DNA of 64,000 bases from a virus: IMG/VR virus record IMGVR_UViG_3300036715_002842, positions 1-64,000 of that record; one strand, written 5' to 3'. This document shows positions 57,294 to 64,000 of this stretch, piece after piece. The notes beneath the pieces were generated by a model that made no database searches, had not been told where the DNA came from, and saw only the letters and a list, made by a program, of their open reading frames with translations. How positions within the stretch are numbered: position 1 is the stretch's first letter; each line of letters starts with the position of its first letter. Position numbers and translations under genes: made by a program.

Positions 57294-58424
57294 TTATCTT
57301 GGCCCCAATTTGCGACTCCAGGAAACTGCTTGATTCCATCTGTCTTTTTTCTCAATCCCAGGTATCCTCTTACAGTACTCCAAATAGTCTTCTTCGGACT
57401 GGAATCTGTACACTAGTTTTCCTAACTCATCGTGCCACCGACCATTTTTGATTTTCATCTTCTCAGGTGCTGACAACAGTTCGGTCTTGGGGAGGTTTCT
57501 CAGAATCTCGCCAAACTCTCTTATTGCTCTGTAGGTCTTTGCTTTGTTCAAGGTGCTTTTCTCAATACACTGGATCTGATGGTACTTTCTCAATAATCGT
57601 ATCGCGTCGCTCACATAGGGTTGATGGCTCACTTCATTGGGGAACACTCTCTTAAAGGTCTTCACCATATAGTCTTGAGGAAGATCTGCTCCCTTCAGAA
57701 AATTCGAGCTTCCCAACATAAAAAGGCAGACCTTCACCATCTCTCTTCTTTGCTTTGGAGTGGCTTCAAATGTCTCCATCAAGGAATCAAGTTCCTTATA
57801 TTCTGTTGGCATCGACCATTCATGCTCTAGACGGCTAGTAGGAATGTTTTTATAGAACAGGAATGTCTTGGGTATCACTCTTGGAGGATTCTCAAAGGTC
57901 TCTTTAGACAGGAAGAAGACGGTCATAGCAGACAATCTACTATCGAACTTGCACTCAAATCTACACTTCTTCAGGATCAACTTCAGGTACTCTTCCAGAT
58001 CCTTCGCTCTCTTAGGACCATGAATCTGAACGTGGAACAGCGCTTTCTTCTTACCACTTGGGGTAGTAACGAGAACAGCGCTAGAAGCGAGCTCCTCTAT
58101 TCTCGAAGTATCTTCTACATCCCAGTCGAGGACGAGAAAATTCGAAAGGTTGGCTTGAATAATAGGGTGGAAATCCTTACCCTTTGTCGCGGCCAGCTCC
58201 ATCTCACGAGTCAGATCTTCTTTATATTCACCAACTTTACGTAGGAACTTGGTCGGCTCCTTCACCTTTCTCCATAGGAAAGAGTCGAAGTTCAGCACTC
58301 TTGGGGCACTCATCTCAATAAGAGTGGTTTTGAATGCCTCCGGTTTCGGGAGGGGAACGTCCCAAGTCTGAAGATCTTCTAGGGAAGGTAGCTCATCCAA
58401 GTTCGAAATCAGGGTTGCAGTCAT
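57294..58424 (-). CDS. Putative primase/PrimPol-like replication protein, 376 aa
   Basis: LSNFLVLDWDVEDTSRI with its acidic pair and SSAVLVTTPSGKKKALFHVQIHGPKRA resemble the N-terminal active site of archaeo-eukaryotic-type primases found in phages. The C-terminal 150 residues are helical and basic. The match is by eye and incomplete, so another replication role is possible. It is divergent from the RdgC-like gene; SD is weak before ATG 58424. Confidence 0.4.
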   Translation of the reverse strand: MTATLISNLDELPSLEDLQTWDVPLPKPEAFKTTLIEMSAPRVLNFDSFLWRKVKEPTKFLRKVGEYKEDLTREMELAATKGKDFHPIIQANLSNFLVLDWDVEDTSRIEELASSAVLVTTPSGKKKALFHVQIHGPKRAKDLEEYLKLILKKCRFECKFDSRLSAMTVFFLSKETFENPPRVIPKTFLFYKNIPTSRLEHEWSMPTEYKELDSLMETFEATPKQRREMVKVCLFMLGSSNFLKGADLPQDYMVKTFKRVFPNEVSHQPYVSDAIRLLRKYHQIQCIEKSTLNKAKTYRAIREFGEILRNLPKTELLSAPEKMKIKNGRWHDELGKLVYRFQSEEDYLEYCKRIPGIEKKDRWNQAVSWSRKLGPR

Positions 58425-58513
58425 ATGAGTAGTTAACGCATAATTTCGGGGGATTAGGAATGTCCCTCATATTTTGTGCTCTCAGGTTACTTATTTCTAT
58501 TCGAGGAGTGAAC

Positions 58514-59440
58514 GTGTCCCTACTTCAAGGATCCTTCAACTGGACAGTCTTCGAGACCTTCGGAGAAAACCCTAAGGATGCCGACCTGTTTGATCTGATG
58601 ACCACTCGTGCCCTTTTCAAAGAGGGGTTCCCCGGAGACTACCACTCTATCGGCTTCTGCCACTGGAACGATCCAGGTTCCGTCCCTGTCCTAGATCAGA
58701 CTTTCCTCGCTGATGGTTGGGTCCTGATGGGCATTCGGAAGGATAGCAAGAGGGTTCCCAAGGCCCTAGTGAATATGGAATTCCGTGCATACCTCAAGGG
58801 ACTCTCTGCGGATCAAAAGAAGGGCCTCAATAAGAAGATGATCCTTCAGGACATCACAGACAAGCTTCTGCCAACCATCCCCTTTACCCCTTCCATCCAA
58901 GTCGCCGCATGGCATCGGCCCTCCAAGCGCCTCTACTGCGAGGGAATGGGGCTCTATGACTGGCTCGTGGGCCACCTCGGTACCTTGGGCGTGAAGATTA
59001 CCCCTGCGACCTTCCTGGACCAGCACGGCAAGGCATTTGAGATGATCCGGAGCATGACCTTCGATGCCATCCAGTGCCCTGGAGCACCCTCCCTTGTACC
59101 CAGTCAGGTTTCTTACGCACCCACCCCGGATCTTACCATCCAGCTTGAGGACCAAAAGATCTCTTTTCTGGGAGATGGGGACGATGATGCCGCGAAAGCC
59201 GAGTGCGATTCCCTTCTGACTAAGGGTGGAAAAATTGTCAAGATGAAAGTCCTCACCAATCTTGAGGATGACAACTACGTTCTTCAGCTCAACAGTAGCA
59301 ACCCAAACGTTCTTAAGTTCAATCCTGGCAATATTAGGGGTTCGATCTACGACAAACTTTTCCACCGCCTTGAAAAGGCGGTCGCTATCACCTATACTCT
59401 AGAGAATGTCGTACGCAACGGAGCCAACGCAAAGGTTTAA
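58514..59440 (+). CDS. RdgC-like recombination-associated protein, 308 aa
   Basis: GTG 58514 is chosen because GAGGAG lies 5 nt upstream. FRAYLKGLSADQKKGLNKKMILQDITDKLLPTIPFTPSIQVAAWHRPSKRLYCEGMG follows the RdgC pattern (RKExxxLKExVxxxLLPxAF...). RdgC forms a DNA-binding ring that limits RecA. Strong GC3 codon bias implies high expression. Assignment is moderate. Confidence 0.55.
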   Translation: MSLLQGSFNWTVFETFGENPKDADLFDLMTTRALFKEGFPGDYHSIGFCHWNDPGSVPVLDQTFLADGWVLMGIRKDSKRVPKALVNMEFRAYLKGLSADQKKGLNKKMILQDITDKLLPTIPFTPSIQVAAWHRPSKRLYCEGMGLYDWLVGHLGTLGVKITPATFLDQHGKAFEMIRSMTFDAIQCPGAPSLVPSQVSYAPTPDLTIQLEDQKISFLGDGDDDAAKAECDSLLTKGGKIVKMKVLTNLEDDNYVLQLNSSNPNVLKFNPGNIRGSIYDKLFHRLEKAVAITYTLENVVRNGANAKV

Positions 59441-59448
59441 TACTCACC

Positions 59449-59476
59449 TTGACAATTTTTCAAAACGGGTTAATCT
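59449..59476 (+). promoter_or_regulatory. Early-type promoter, half dyad
   Basis: TTGACA (59449-59454), a 16-nt spacer and TAATCT (59471-59476). The left dyad arm CCTTGACAATTTTT is kept but the right arm is lost. AGGAG and ATG 59508 follow. Confidence 0.75.
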
Positions 59477-59507
59477 CTACATAGGGACCTAGTGTCCAGG
59501 AGATAAG

Positions 59508-60050
59508 ATGAAAGAGAAACTCCCATCCGGCCGTCTTCGAGTTTATCAACTCCAGCACGTGATGAATCCTGAGAGTTGGTTCAAGAATCACTCCAGACAT
59601 AATTGGGAATTTCACCTGACGAACTTGAAGAGGCTTCAAGAGCTTCTTCCGGGAAGTTGCTACGAGCATCGGGATCCCCACCAGAACCTCCTCTGTCAGG
59701 TCGAGGACTTCCAGTTGATTGGGGATCTGGTCGTCACCAAGACCAAGGTGCTCTCCGCGGACAACATCCTCTTCGATATTGAAGAGGGGAAGATCCGGGC
59801 AACCGTCGAGGGTGAGGATGAGGTCCAGGAAGTTTTCTACTACTCCGCGCTGGATAGTTCCTGGAAGAACCGTCTACCTGCCCCTCGACAGAATGGTGGC
59901 ACGCAGGTCGAGGTCCTCAAGTTCCAGACCAAGCTGATGAAGCAGAATAATGAGGCCGATGAGTGGCTCCGAGAGAGCGCCCGGCGCCGCGAGCAGTTCA
60001 AGAACTACGAACCGGAAGAGGTTGAAGTTCGCGAGCAGAACCATGATTGA
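59508..60050 (+). CDS. Hypothetical protein, 180 aa
   Basis: Unrecognised. CAGGAGATAAG precedes ATG 59508. It is mixed alpha/beta, then an acidic, charged C-terminal helix (NNEADEWLRESARRREQFKNY). GC3-rich codons. It is first in an operon of five overlapping genes. Confidence 0.7.
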   Translation: MKEKLPSGRLRVYQLQHVMNPESWFKNHSRHNWEFHLTNLKRLQELLPGSCYEHRDPHQNLLCQVEDFQLIGDLVVTKTKVLSADNILFDIEEGKIRATVEGEDEVQEVFYYSALDSSWKNRLPAPRQNGGTQVEVLKFQTKLMKQNNEADEWLRESARRREQFKNYEPEEVEVREQNHD

Positions 60051-60543
60051 GGTTGTAGTCCATTTAGTTCTCTATCGGAACGTTACAGAAGAAAAGCCAA
60101 ACCGGTCTAAGATGGTGCCACTCTCTTGCTACACCAAGAGAGTGACCTTACCTTTCGCACCAGCTATCGGAATGACTCTCAGGTTGAAAGATCTCACAAA
60201 GTTCCATGGAAACAACCGGTTCTATGAAATTCAGTCAATCCAGCTTTTCGATGACCGGGAATTGGCTTCCGTTTACGTGGAAGAGAAGTTCAAGCCCCTG
60301 GAGAAGTACAAGGATCAGGATCCCAGATTCGAGAAGTTTATAAAGTATCTACTTGGTAGCGGCTGGGAAGTTTGCACACCCTCCAGGAAAATCGTCAAGG
60401 GTATATTTAAAGCTGGAGGATGTCATGGCAAAGCGCCGAAAAGGACCATTTCTTGGCAGGTATTTCCTGTCTCGGAAGCAGATGGTCGAAGCCAAAGTCA
60501 TCCAGGACCAGAACAATGGCAGGATGAAACGGGGAGAAATTAA
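60043..60543 (+). CDS. Hypothetical protein with an odd C-terminal extension, 166 aa
   Basis: ATG 60043 overlaps the previous stop by 8 nt. The first ~117 residues look coding (VVVHLVLYRNVTEE..., MTLRLKDLTKFHGNNRFYEIQSI). The remainder is read through a promoter-like segment and out of frame with gene 60425. The extension may be an accident of recombination that removed the original stop. Confidence 0.55.
   Translation: MIEVVVHLVLYRNVTEEKPNRSKMVPLSCYTKRVTLPFAPAIGMTLRLKDLTKFHGNNRFYEIQSIQLFDDRELASVYVEEKFKPLEKYKDQDPRFEKFIKYLLGSGWEVCTPSRKIVKGIFKAGGCHGKAPKRTISWQVFPVSEADGRSQSHPGPEQWQDETGRN
60391..60420 (+). promoter_or_regulatory. Decayed copy of the dyad promoter
   Basis: TCGTCAAGGGTATATTTAAA plus GCTGGAGG repeats the right half of the promoter and leader at 1850-1890. 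The left half with TTGACA is absent; CCTCCA stands at the -35 place. Activity is doubtful. Confidence 0.55.
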
Positions 60544-60628
60544 GAATTTCACCCTTGTAACCTGTGGCTGTGTGGTTGTGGCGTCTTCGTTTCCGAGAAG
60601 AAATGAACATCTTTTGCATCGAAGGTGA
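60425..60628 (+). CDS. Small basic protein, 67 aa
   Basis: ATG 60425 follows GGAGGATGTC. The product MAKRRKGPFLGRYFLSRKQMVEAKV... is basic and ends in NEHLLHRR, with CGC near the middle. It overlaps the tail of gene 60043 in another frame and the next gene by 26 nt. Unrecognised; nucleic-acid binding is likely from charge. Confidence 0.55.
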   Translation: MAKRRKGPFLGRYFLSRKQMVEAKVIQDQNNGRMKRGEIKNFTLVTCGCVVVASSFPRRNEHLLHRR

Positions 60629-61154
60629 AGGTGAGATTATTGATTGGGTAAAAAGTGCCCAGTCTCTTGACAATTACCGCGTGGTAAAGATGCTTGTGGA
60701 GACCACCCAGCTTCTTTGCTGCGCGCTGAATGAGCAGGGGATTGAGACTCCTTACAAGACTAGGCACCATAATCCGCAGGCAGTTTCCGCTTGGGTGATG
60801 GCCTCCTCCGCGAATTGGATGAATCTCTACTACCATGCGATTGCAATGCTCGCGGAGTATCGAAGGCGGTTCGGACCCAAGCCTTTCCGGAGTGACGAGG
60901 TTCTCCATACGGTCTTCCAGTTGTTCGATCCCAAGCGGTTCCCATCGCAGAAACCTACCCCAGTGATGCTGGCAATGCCGGACGAGTTCAAGGACCCCAA
61001 GAACCCTGTTCAAAGTTACCGGCGGTTCTACGCAACCAAACCCAACATGAGATACCCTGCTGACAAGATCCCTTCGTGGTTCCTTGAGCTCCGTGGGGAT
61101 ATCCCCTTCGAGGTGGTGAATGACAACGTTCGTAATCGGCCAGTTCTTTCGTGA
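60603..61154 (+). CDS. Conserved phage-type protein, 183 aa (HxxKM/ETxQ family)
   Basis: ATG 60603 follows GAGAAGAA. MNIFCIEGEGEIIDWVKSAQSLDNYRVVKMLVETTQLLCCAL, then TRHHNPQAVSAWVMASSANWMNLYYHAIAMLAEYRRRFG, matches the layout of a widespread phage family. I know it as uncharacterised, sometimes labelled pyrimidine-dimer glycosylase-like; I do not endorse that function. It overlaps the next gene by 35 nt. Confidence 0.65.
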   Translation: MNIFCIEGEGEIIDWVKSAQSLDNYRVVKMLVETTQLLCCALNEQGIETPYKTRHHNPQAVSAWVMASSANWMNLYYHAIAMLAEYRRRFGPKPFRSDEVLHTVFQLFDPKRFPSQKPTPVMLAMPDEFKDPKNPVQSYRRFYATKPNMRYPADKIPSWFLELRGDIPFEVVNDNVRNRPVLS

Positions 61155-61671
61155 TGCCCGCAAGCCCGCTGGGTACGAAAAGAGCTACAACGAAGATTCT
61201 CTTCTGAAGGCTGTGGAGTGTAACTTCGCAACTGCCATTCCAGGCTACCGTGATGGTGTGGTCCTGGTCCGAATCCTTCCCAAGTACCTTCGTTCTTCTG
61301 TCGTGGAGTTGACACCGGACCTGAAGATTGTAACCACGTTCGAGAGTCGAGTCCCAGGGGAAACCCCGAGAAAAAGAACTTTCGCCGTAGTGGATGAGCT
61401 CCCTGAAGCTGGAAGTGCCAGTGTGGTTTTGTACCGTGCGGATGTTCTGGCCGAGGATAACGATCGGTCTTCAGATGCTGACTGGGAGGTTGTTACCGTT
61501 CTGGCTCACTGCGATCGGGAGCCAGAACCTATGAACCCTGGTACCCTGATGGCGAACCACTTCAAGGCCGATGGTGGAACTTCCACTTTGATGAACGCGG
61601 AACAGTTCGAGGCAGCTCTTCGTGAGAGCTACAACTTCTGGAAGACCCGCATCCTCGCGGAAGTTCGTTAA
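61120..61671 (+). CDS. DUF3228 family protein, 183 aa
   Basis: MTTFVIGQFFRDARKP, GYRDGVVLVRILP and SRVPGETPRKRTF fit DUF3228, whose function is unknown. GAGGTGGTGA precedes ATG 61120, inside the previous gene. The C-terminus (MNAEQFEAALRESYNFWKTRIL) is a helix. Confidence 0.65.
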   Translation: MTTFVIGQFFRDARKPAGYEKSYNEDSLLKAVECNFATAIPGYRDGVVLVRILPKYLRSSVVELTPDLKIVTTFESRVPGETPRKRTFAVVDELPEAGSASVVLYRADVLAEDNDRSSDADWEVVTVLAHCDREPEPMNPGTLMANHFKADGGTSTLMNAEQFEAALRESYNFWKTRILAEVR

Positions 61672-61694
61672 GCCGAGTTCCTAAAACAGTCATA

Positions 61695-61725
61695 TCCCTC
61701 TCCCCGGTTATAATTGGGAGAGGGA
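61695..61725 (+). promoter_or_regulatory. Perfect SD-sequestering hairpin with TATAAT in the loop
   Basis: TCCCTCTCCC pairs with GGGAGAGGGA (10 bp, no mismatch). The loop is CGGTTATAATT. The right arm is the SD region of ATG 61735. Transcripts started from the loop -10 would lack the left arm, so only they would expose the SD. Confidence 0.65.
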
Positions 61726-61734
61726 GAATTCTGG

Positions 61735-63153
61735 ATGCCACTACTACAGACCTTCATTGCTGCCGACGCCAAGCCCACTGTAGACAATTACAACAACCTG
61801 AACCTCGGAATTCTGCCGAAGGGCATCTATTCTGGTGGAGCAGTCTCGCAGGGTCCGGGTCGTCAGGTGACGGTAGAGGCTTTCCACGCTAAGGCTTACG
61901 ATGGATTCACAATCGTAGGCGAGACTCAGAATATCAACATTCCACCTGCCCCGAAACAGGGCTGGGCGTTGGTACTCTACGCGAAGAGCTGGGTACCTGG
62001 GGACGCACCCCCAAAGAGTCATAAGGTAGAGTTCCGGGTCATTCCTTGGGTTGGCACTGATGCGATCAAAGGTTATACCGATGTCGATCCGGGACCGGAT
62101 TACCCGTACTACATCCTCTTTGCGAAGATCGACGCTCTGAGTAATGAGGTTCGAATTCTTCCTACAGAGATCAATACTTCGTTCTCGGATCGAGTTAATC
62201 TTCTGAACCTCTCATCCACCCAGCTTATGATCGGATCCTCGAACTTTAACGGTCCTATAGGCACCGCCGTTTATCATCACCTGGGCCATACAATGTACAA
62301 GGTTCAGGTCACTCCAACCGAGGCACCTAACGTTGGCATTGGTGACATCTGGGTAGTGAAGGATAGTAAATTCTTCACCGTATTCTCTAACGGCTCGGTC
62401 ACCACCAAATTCGATTGGGCAGTTTCAACCTCTCAGGCCAGTCTGGGGGTAGATGCACAATCCGCCTTTGGTAGTCGATTCGGAAAAGCACTCTTGAAGG
62501 ATCCGGTTCCTATCGTTCACAACGAAGGAGCATCCAACTATGTGCTTCTTGCAGCAGTACTGGGCATGCAGGAGCCCCTATCCCAGTTACCCTACGTGGT
62601 CCAGACCGATACTGTAGGCACCATTACTGGGGATTCTACCGTAACCACTCCCATCTGCTGGCAACTCGTTTCTGGTTCGACGCACCAGAACATGTTGTTC
62701 GATTCCTTCATCATGGGTAATAGCACGTTCGAAGATACCTACGACCAAAACGTAGATGCTAGATCTCTTCGGGTCTTCATTTACCCTGAAGTTTCTCACA
62801 CGAATCCGGTCGTTACAGTAACAAATTACGAGACAACTCAGGGGGATCCGACTACCAATCGGGTGAAGATCAAGTTTGATTGTATCGTTCCAGACGGAAC
62901 TAAATGTCGAAGAGTGATCTTCAAGAATCCTGGTTCTTACCCAAGTGGTACAACGACCGGCATGGGAACTATCGAGATTCTTCACAACCTAGACCTGGAC
63001 ATGTACGTCCCATTCATTTCCTTCACCAACGTTACCGGGGGTTCTTTGACTGGGTATAATGTGGAGATAGGACGTAAGTCCTTCAAGGTTGTAGTACCGA
63101 CTGGGGTTTCTGTTTCCTTTGATTGGCTGCTTGTGCCGAGTTTCACTTCATGA
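61735..63153 (+). CDS. Putative virion structural protein, 472 aa
   Basis: ATG 61735 is preferred over the upstream in-frame TTG/ATG because of GAGGGAG. The protein is beta-rich with Asn/Thr/Gly-rich segments, an N-terminal part (MPLLQTFIAADAKPTVDNYNNLNLGILPKG) like phage baseplate or fibre proteins, and a C-terminal beta sandwich (MYVPFISFTNVTGGSLTGYNVEIG). No family recognised. The hairpin before it suggests late expression. Confidence 0.65.
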   Translation: MPLLQTFIAADAKPTVDNYNNLNLGILPKGIYSGGAVSQGPGRQVTVEAFHAKAYDGFTIVGETQNINIPPAPKQGWALVLYAKSWVPGDAPPKSHKVEFRVIPWVGTDAIKGYTDVDPGPDYPYYILFAKIDALSNEVRILPTEINTSFSDRVNLLNLSSTQLMIGSSNFNGPIGTAVYHHLGHTMYKVQVTPTEAPNVGIGDIWVVKDSKFFTVFSNGSVTTKFDWAVSTSQASLGVDAQSAFGSRFGKALLKDPVPIVHNEGASNYVLLAAVLGMQEPLSQLPYVVQTDTVGTITGDSTVTTPICWQLVSGSTHQNMLFDSFIMGNSTFEDTYDQNVDARSLRVFIYPEVSHTNPVVTVTNYETTQGDPTTNRVKIKFDCIVPDGTKCRRVIFKNPGSYPSGTTTGMGTIEILHNLDLDMYVPFISFTNVTGGSLTGYNVEIGRKSFKVVVPTGVSVSFDWLLVPSFTS

Positions 63154-63160
63154 GGTCTGC

Positions 63161-63478
63161 GTGAGTAAGGTACGACACGTCTACGGCACCTCAGTTGATG
63201 ACCGTAAAAGGGCAATCGCTAACCTTCAGTTTGCCCTGGAGGATAAGGCTCTCTGGTACATGAATTGTAAGTATCGTCCAAACAAAACCGCGATTGCAAA
63301 GGGAAAATTTTGTAATTGGATCACAAAGGACACCTTTGATCTAGCTTGTAAAGCGATTATCAATGCAACGGACCCCATCTATTTCTACACGTTCGGAGAC
63401 ATGGTAGAGTTGGATGGGCAGAAGATCACTGAGTTCGCAAACTGGGACTCAATGGACCTTCGTAAGATATCTGGTTAG
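63161..63478 (+). CDS. Hypothetical protein, 105 aa
   Basis: GTG 63161 follows TGAGG. MSKVRHVYGTSVDDRKRAIANLQFALEDKALWYMNCKYRPNKTAIAKGKFCNWI and a helical C-terminus; unrecognised. It lies 7 nt after the structural gene. Confidence 0.6.
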   Translation: MSKVRHVYGTSVDDRKRAIANLQFALEDKALWYMNCKYRPNKTAIAKGKFCNWITKDTFDLACKAIINATDPIYFYTFGDMVELDGQKITEFANWDSMDLRKISG

Positions 63479-63485
63479 ATTGATC

Positions 63486-64000
63486 ATGAATACCTGGTAC
63501 AAGAGATATCTTGACTTAATTGGATTGAAGTATCCGGGTGACAGTATTTTTATCAAGAAGAACCCAGAGTTCTGTTCAAGTGTTCTCAATGCAACTTCTA
63601 AATGTTCTTCAAACCTCCCCATCCTTTCAAGGGTTCTTCTTCTAGATATGGGTTTGGAGATTGAACCTCCATGTATAATTTGTGGTAATAAATCTATTTG
63701 GTGGAAGGATCCACACAATCCTTCCAGCGGTTGGAAGGATCACACCTGTTCTGCCTCTTGTAGTCGAAGGGCCGTAAGAGTTCTTCGTGGTGAGACTCTT
63801 ATAGAAAAGCAGAAACAAACGGTTAGGAATCGTTATGGTGTTGAGAATGTTGCGACGCTGAAAGAAGTTCAAGAGACTATTAAGAAAACCAACTTGGAGA
63901 GGTTTGGAACCGAAGCCTCTTCGAGGTCCTTGGTTGTACAAGAAAAGAAACTTAGAACTATTCGAGAACGTTATGGTGTTGATAACGTTATGCAGGTAGA
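63486..64000 (+). CDS. Homing endonuclease, N-terminal part (cut by window end)
   Basis: ATG 63486 opens a frame to the end. Residues ~65-100 form a four-Cys site (CIICGNKS...CSASCSRRA), then NRYGVENVATLKEVQETIKKTNLERFG and RERYGVDNVMQV repeats of the type in gene 53695. The catalytic domain would lie beyond the window. AT-rich codons differ from neighbours. Confidence 0.75.
   Translation, partial: MNTWYKRYLDLIGLKYPGDSIFIKKNPEFCSSVLNATSKCSSNLPILSRVLLLDMGLEIEPPCIICGNKSIWWKDPHNPSSGWKDHTCSASCSRRAVRVLRGETLIEKQKQTVRNRYGVENVATLKEVQETIKKTNLERFGTEASSRSLVVQEKKLRTIRERYGVDNVMQV

Noticed and set aside
1-64000. Global UAG recoding
   Set aside because: Many well-supported genes end in TAG with the next SD or start directly after, so UAG is a normal stop in most genes.
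1-64000. Integrase, att sites, repressor or prophage border
   Set aside because: None found; gene content fits a lytic phage.

Overview
This window looks like part of a large, lytic tailed-phage genome. It holds virion fibre and baseplate-like genes, a B12-type ribonucleotide reductase, helicase, primase-like, RuvC-like and ligase genes, and a long tRNA array. It also carries many homing endonucleases, inteins and introns. I see no integrase, repressor or att site. The host is probably Gram-negative, because one gene encodes a putative outer-membrane beta-barrel. The tRNA-Leu(UAA) group I intron closely resembles the cyanobacterial one, so a cyanobacterial host or donor is possible but not shown. 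Host and novelty statements are inference from sequence reading alone; no database was searched.

Layout. 1-5.6 kb (+): small early-type genes behind promoters whose -35 box lies inside a TTGACAATT/AATTGTCAA dyad, ending in an adenylating ligase and a P-loop kinase. 5.6-12.8 kb (-): class II ribonucleotide reductase with an HNH intein at the active-site Cys, a glutamine-amidotransferase/QueC fusion with a mini-intein, and a DUF2493 protein. 12.8-16 kb: putative envelope and peptidase genes. 16-31.5 kb (-): three giant repeat and fibre proteins. Between them sit a radical SAM/SPASM enzyme, a YkgJ-type Cys-cluster protein and a small protein with a Cys-rich C-terminus. 31.5-37 kb (-): about 14 tRNA genes, a tmRNA, a tRNA with a group I intron, several other structured RNAs and a few tiny genes, with a promoter at 37.0 kb and a terminator at 31.5 kb. 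37-45 kb (-): virion/baseplate-like genes and a set of small proteins sharing an MK[LF]xIxA N-terminus. 45-48.8 kb (+): RuvC-like nuclease, QueE, a sigma-like protein and a holin-like membrane protein. 48.8-58.4 kb (-): PTH2-like protein, a small RNA unit, an HNH-RNA ligase fusion, a candidate amber-suppressor tRNA with its own promoter, an actin-like ATPase, a homing endonuclease, a UvsW-like helicase and a primase-like protein. 58.5-64 kb (+): RdgC-like protein, small genes, a structural protein and a truncated homing endonuclease.

How the parts may work together. QueC and QueE together suggest 7-deazaguanine synthesis for DNA modification. The tRNAs, tmRNA, PTH2-like protein, kinase and two ligases form a translation-support and RNA-repair set. 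Several genes have their Shine-Dalgarno inside a hairpin whose loop holds a -10-like box, the T4 e/soc type of early/late translational switch. The least expected item is the radical SAM/YkgJ pair inside the fibre operon, which may modify a virion adhesin.
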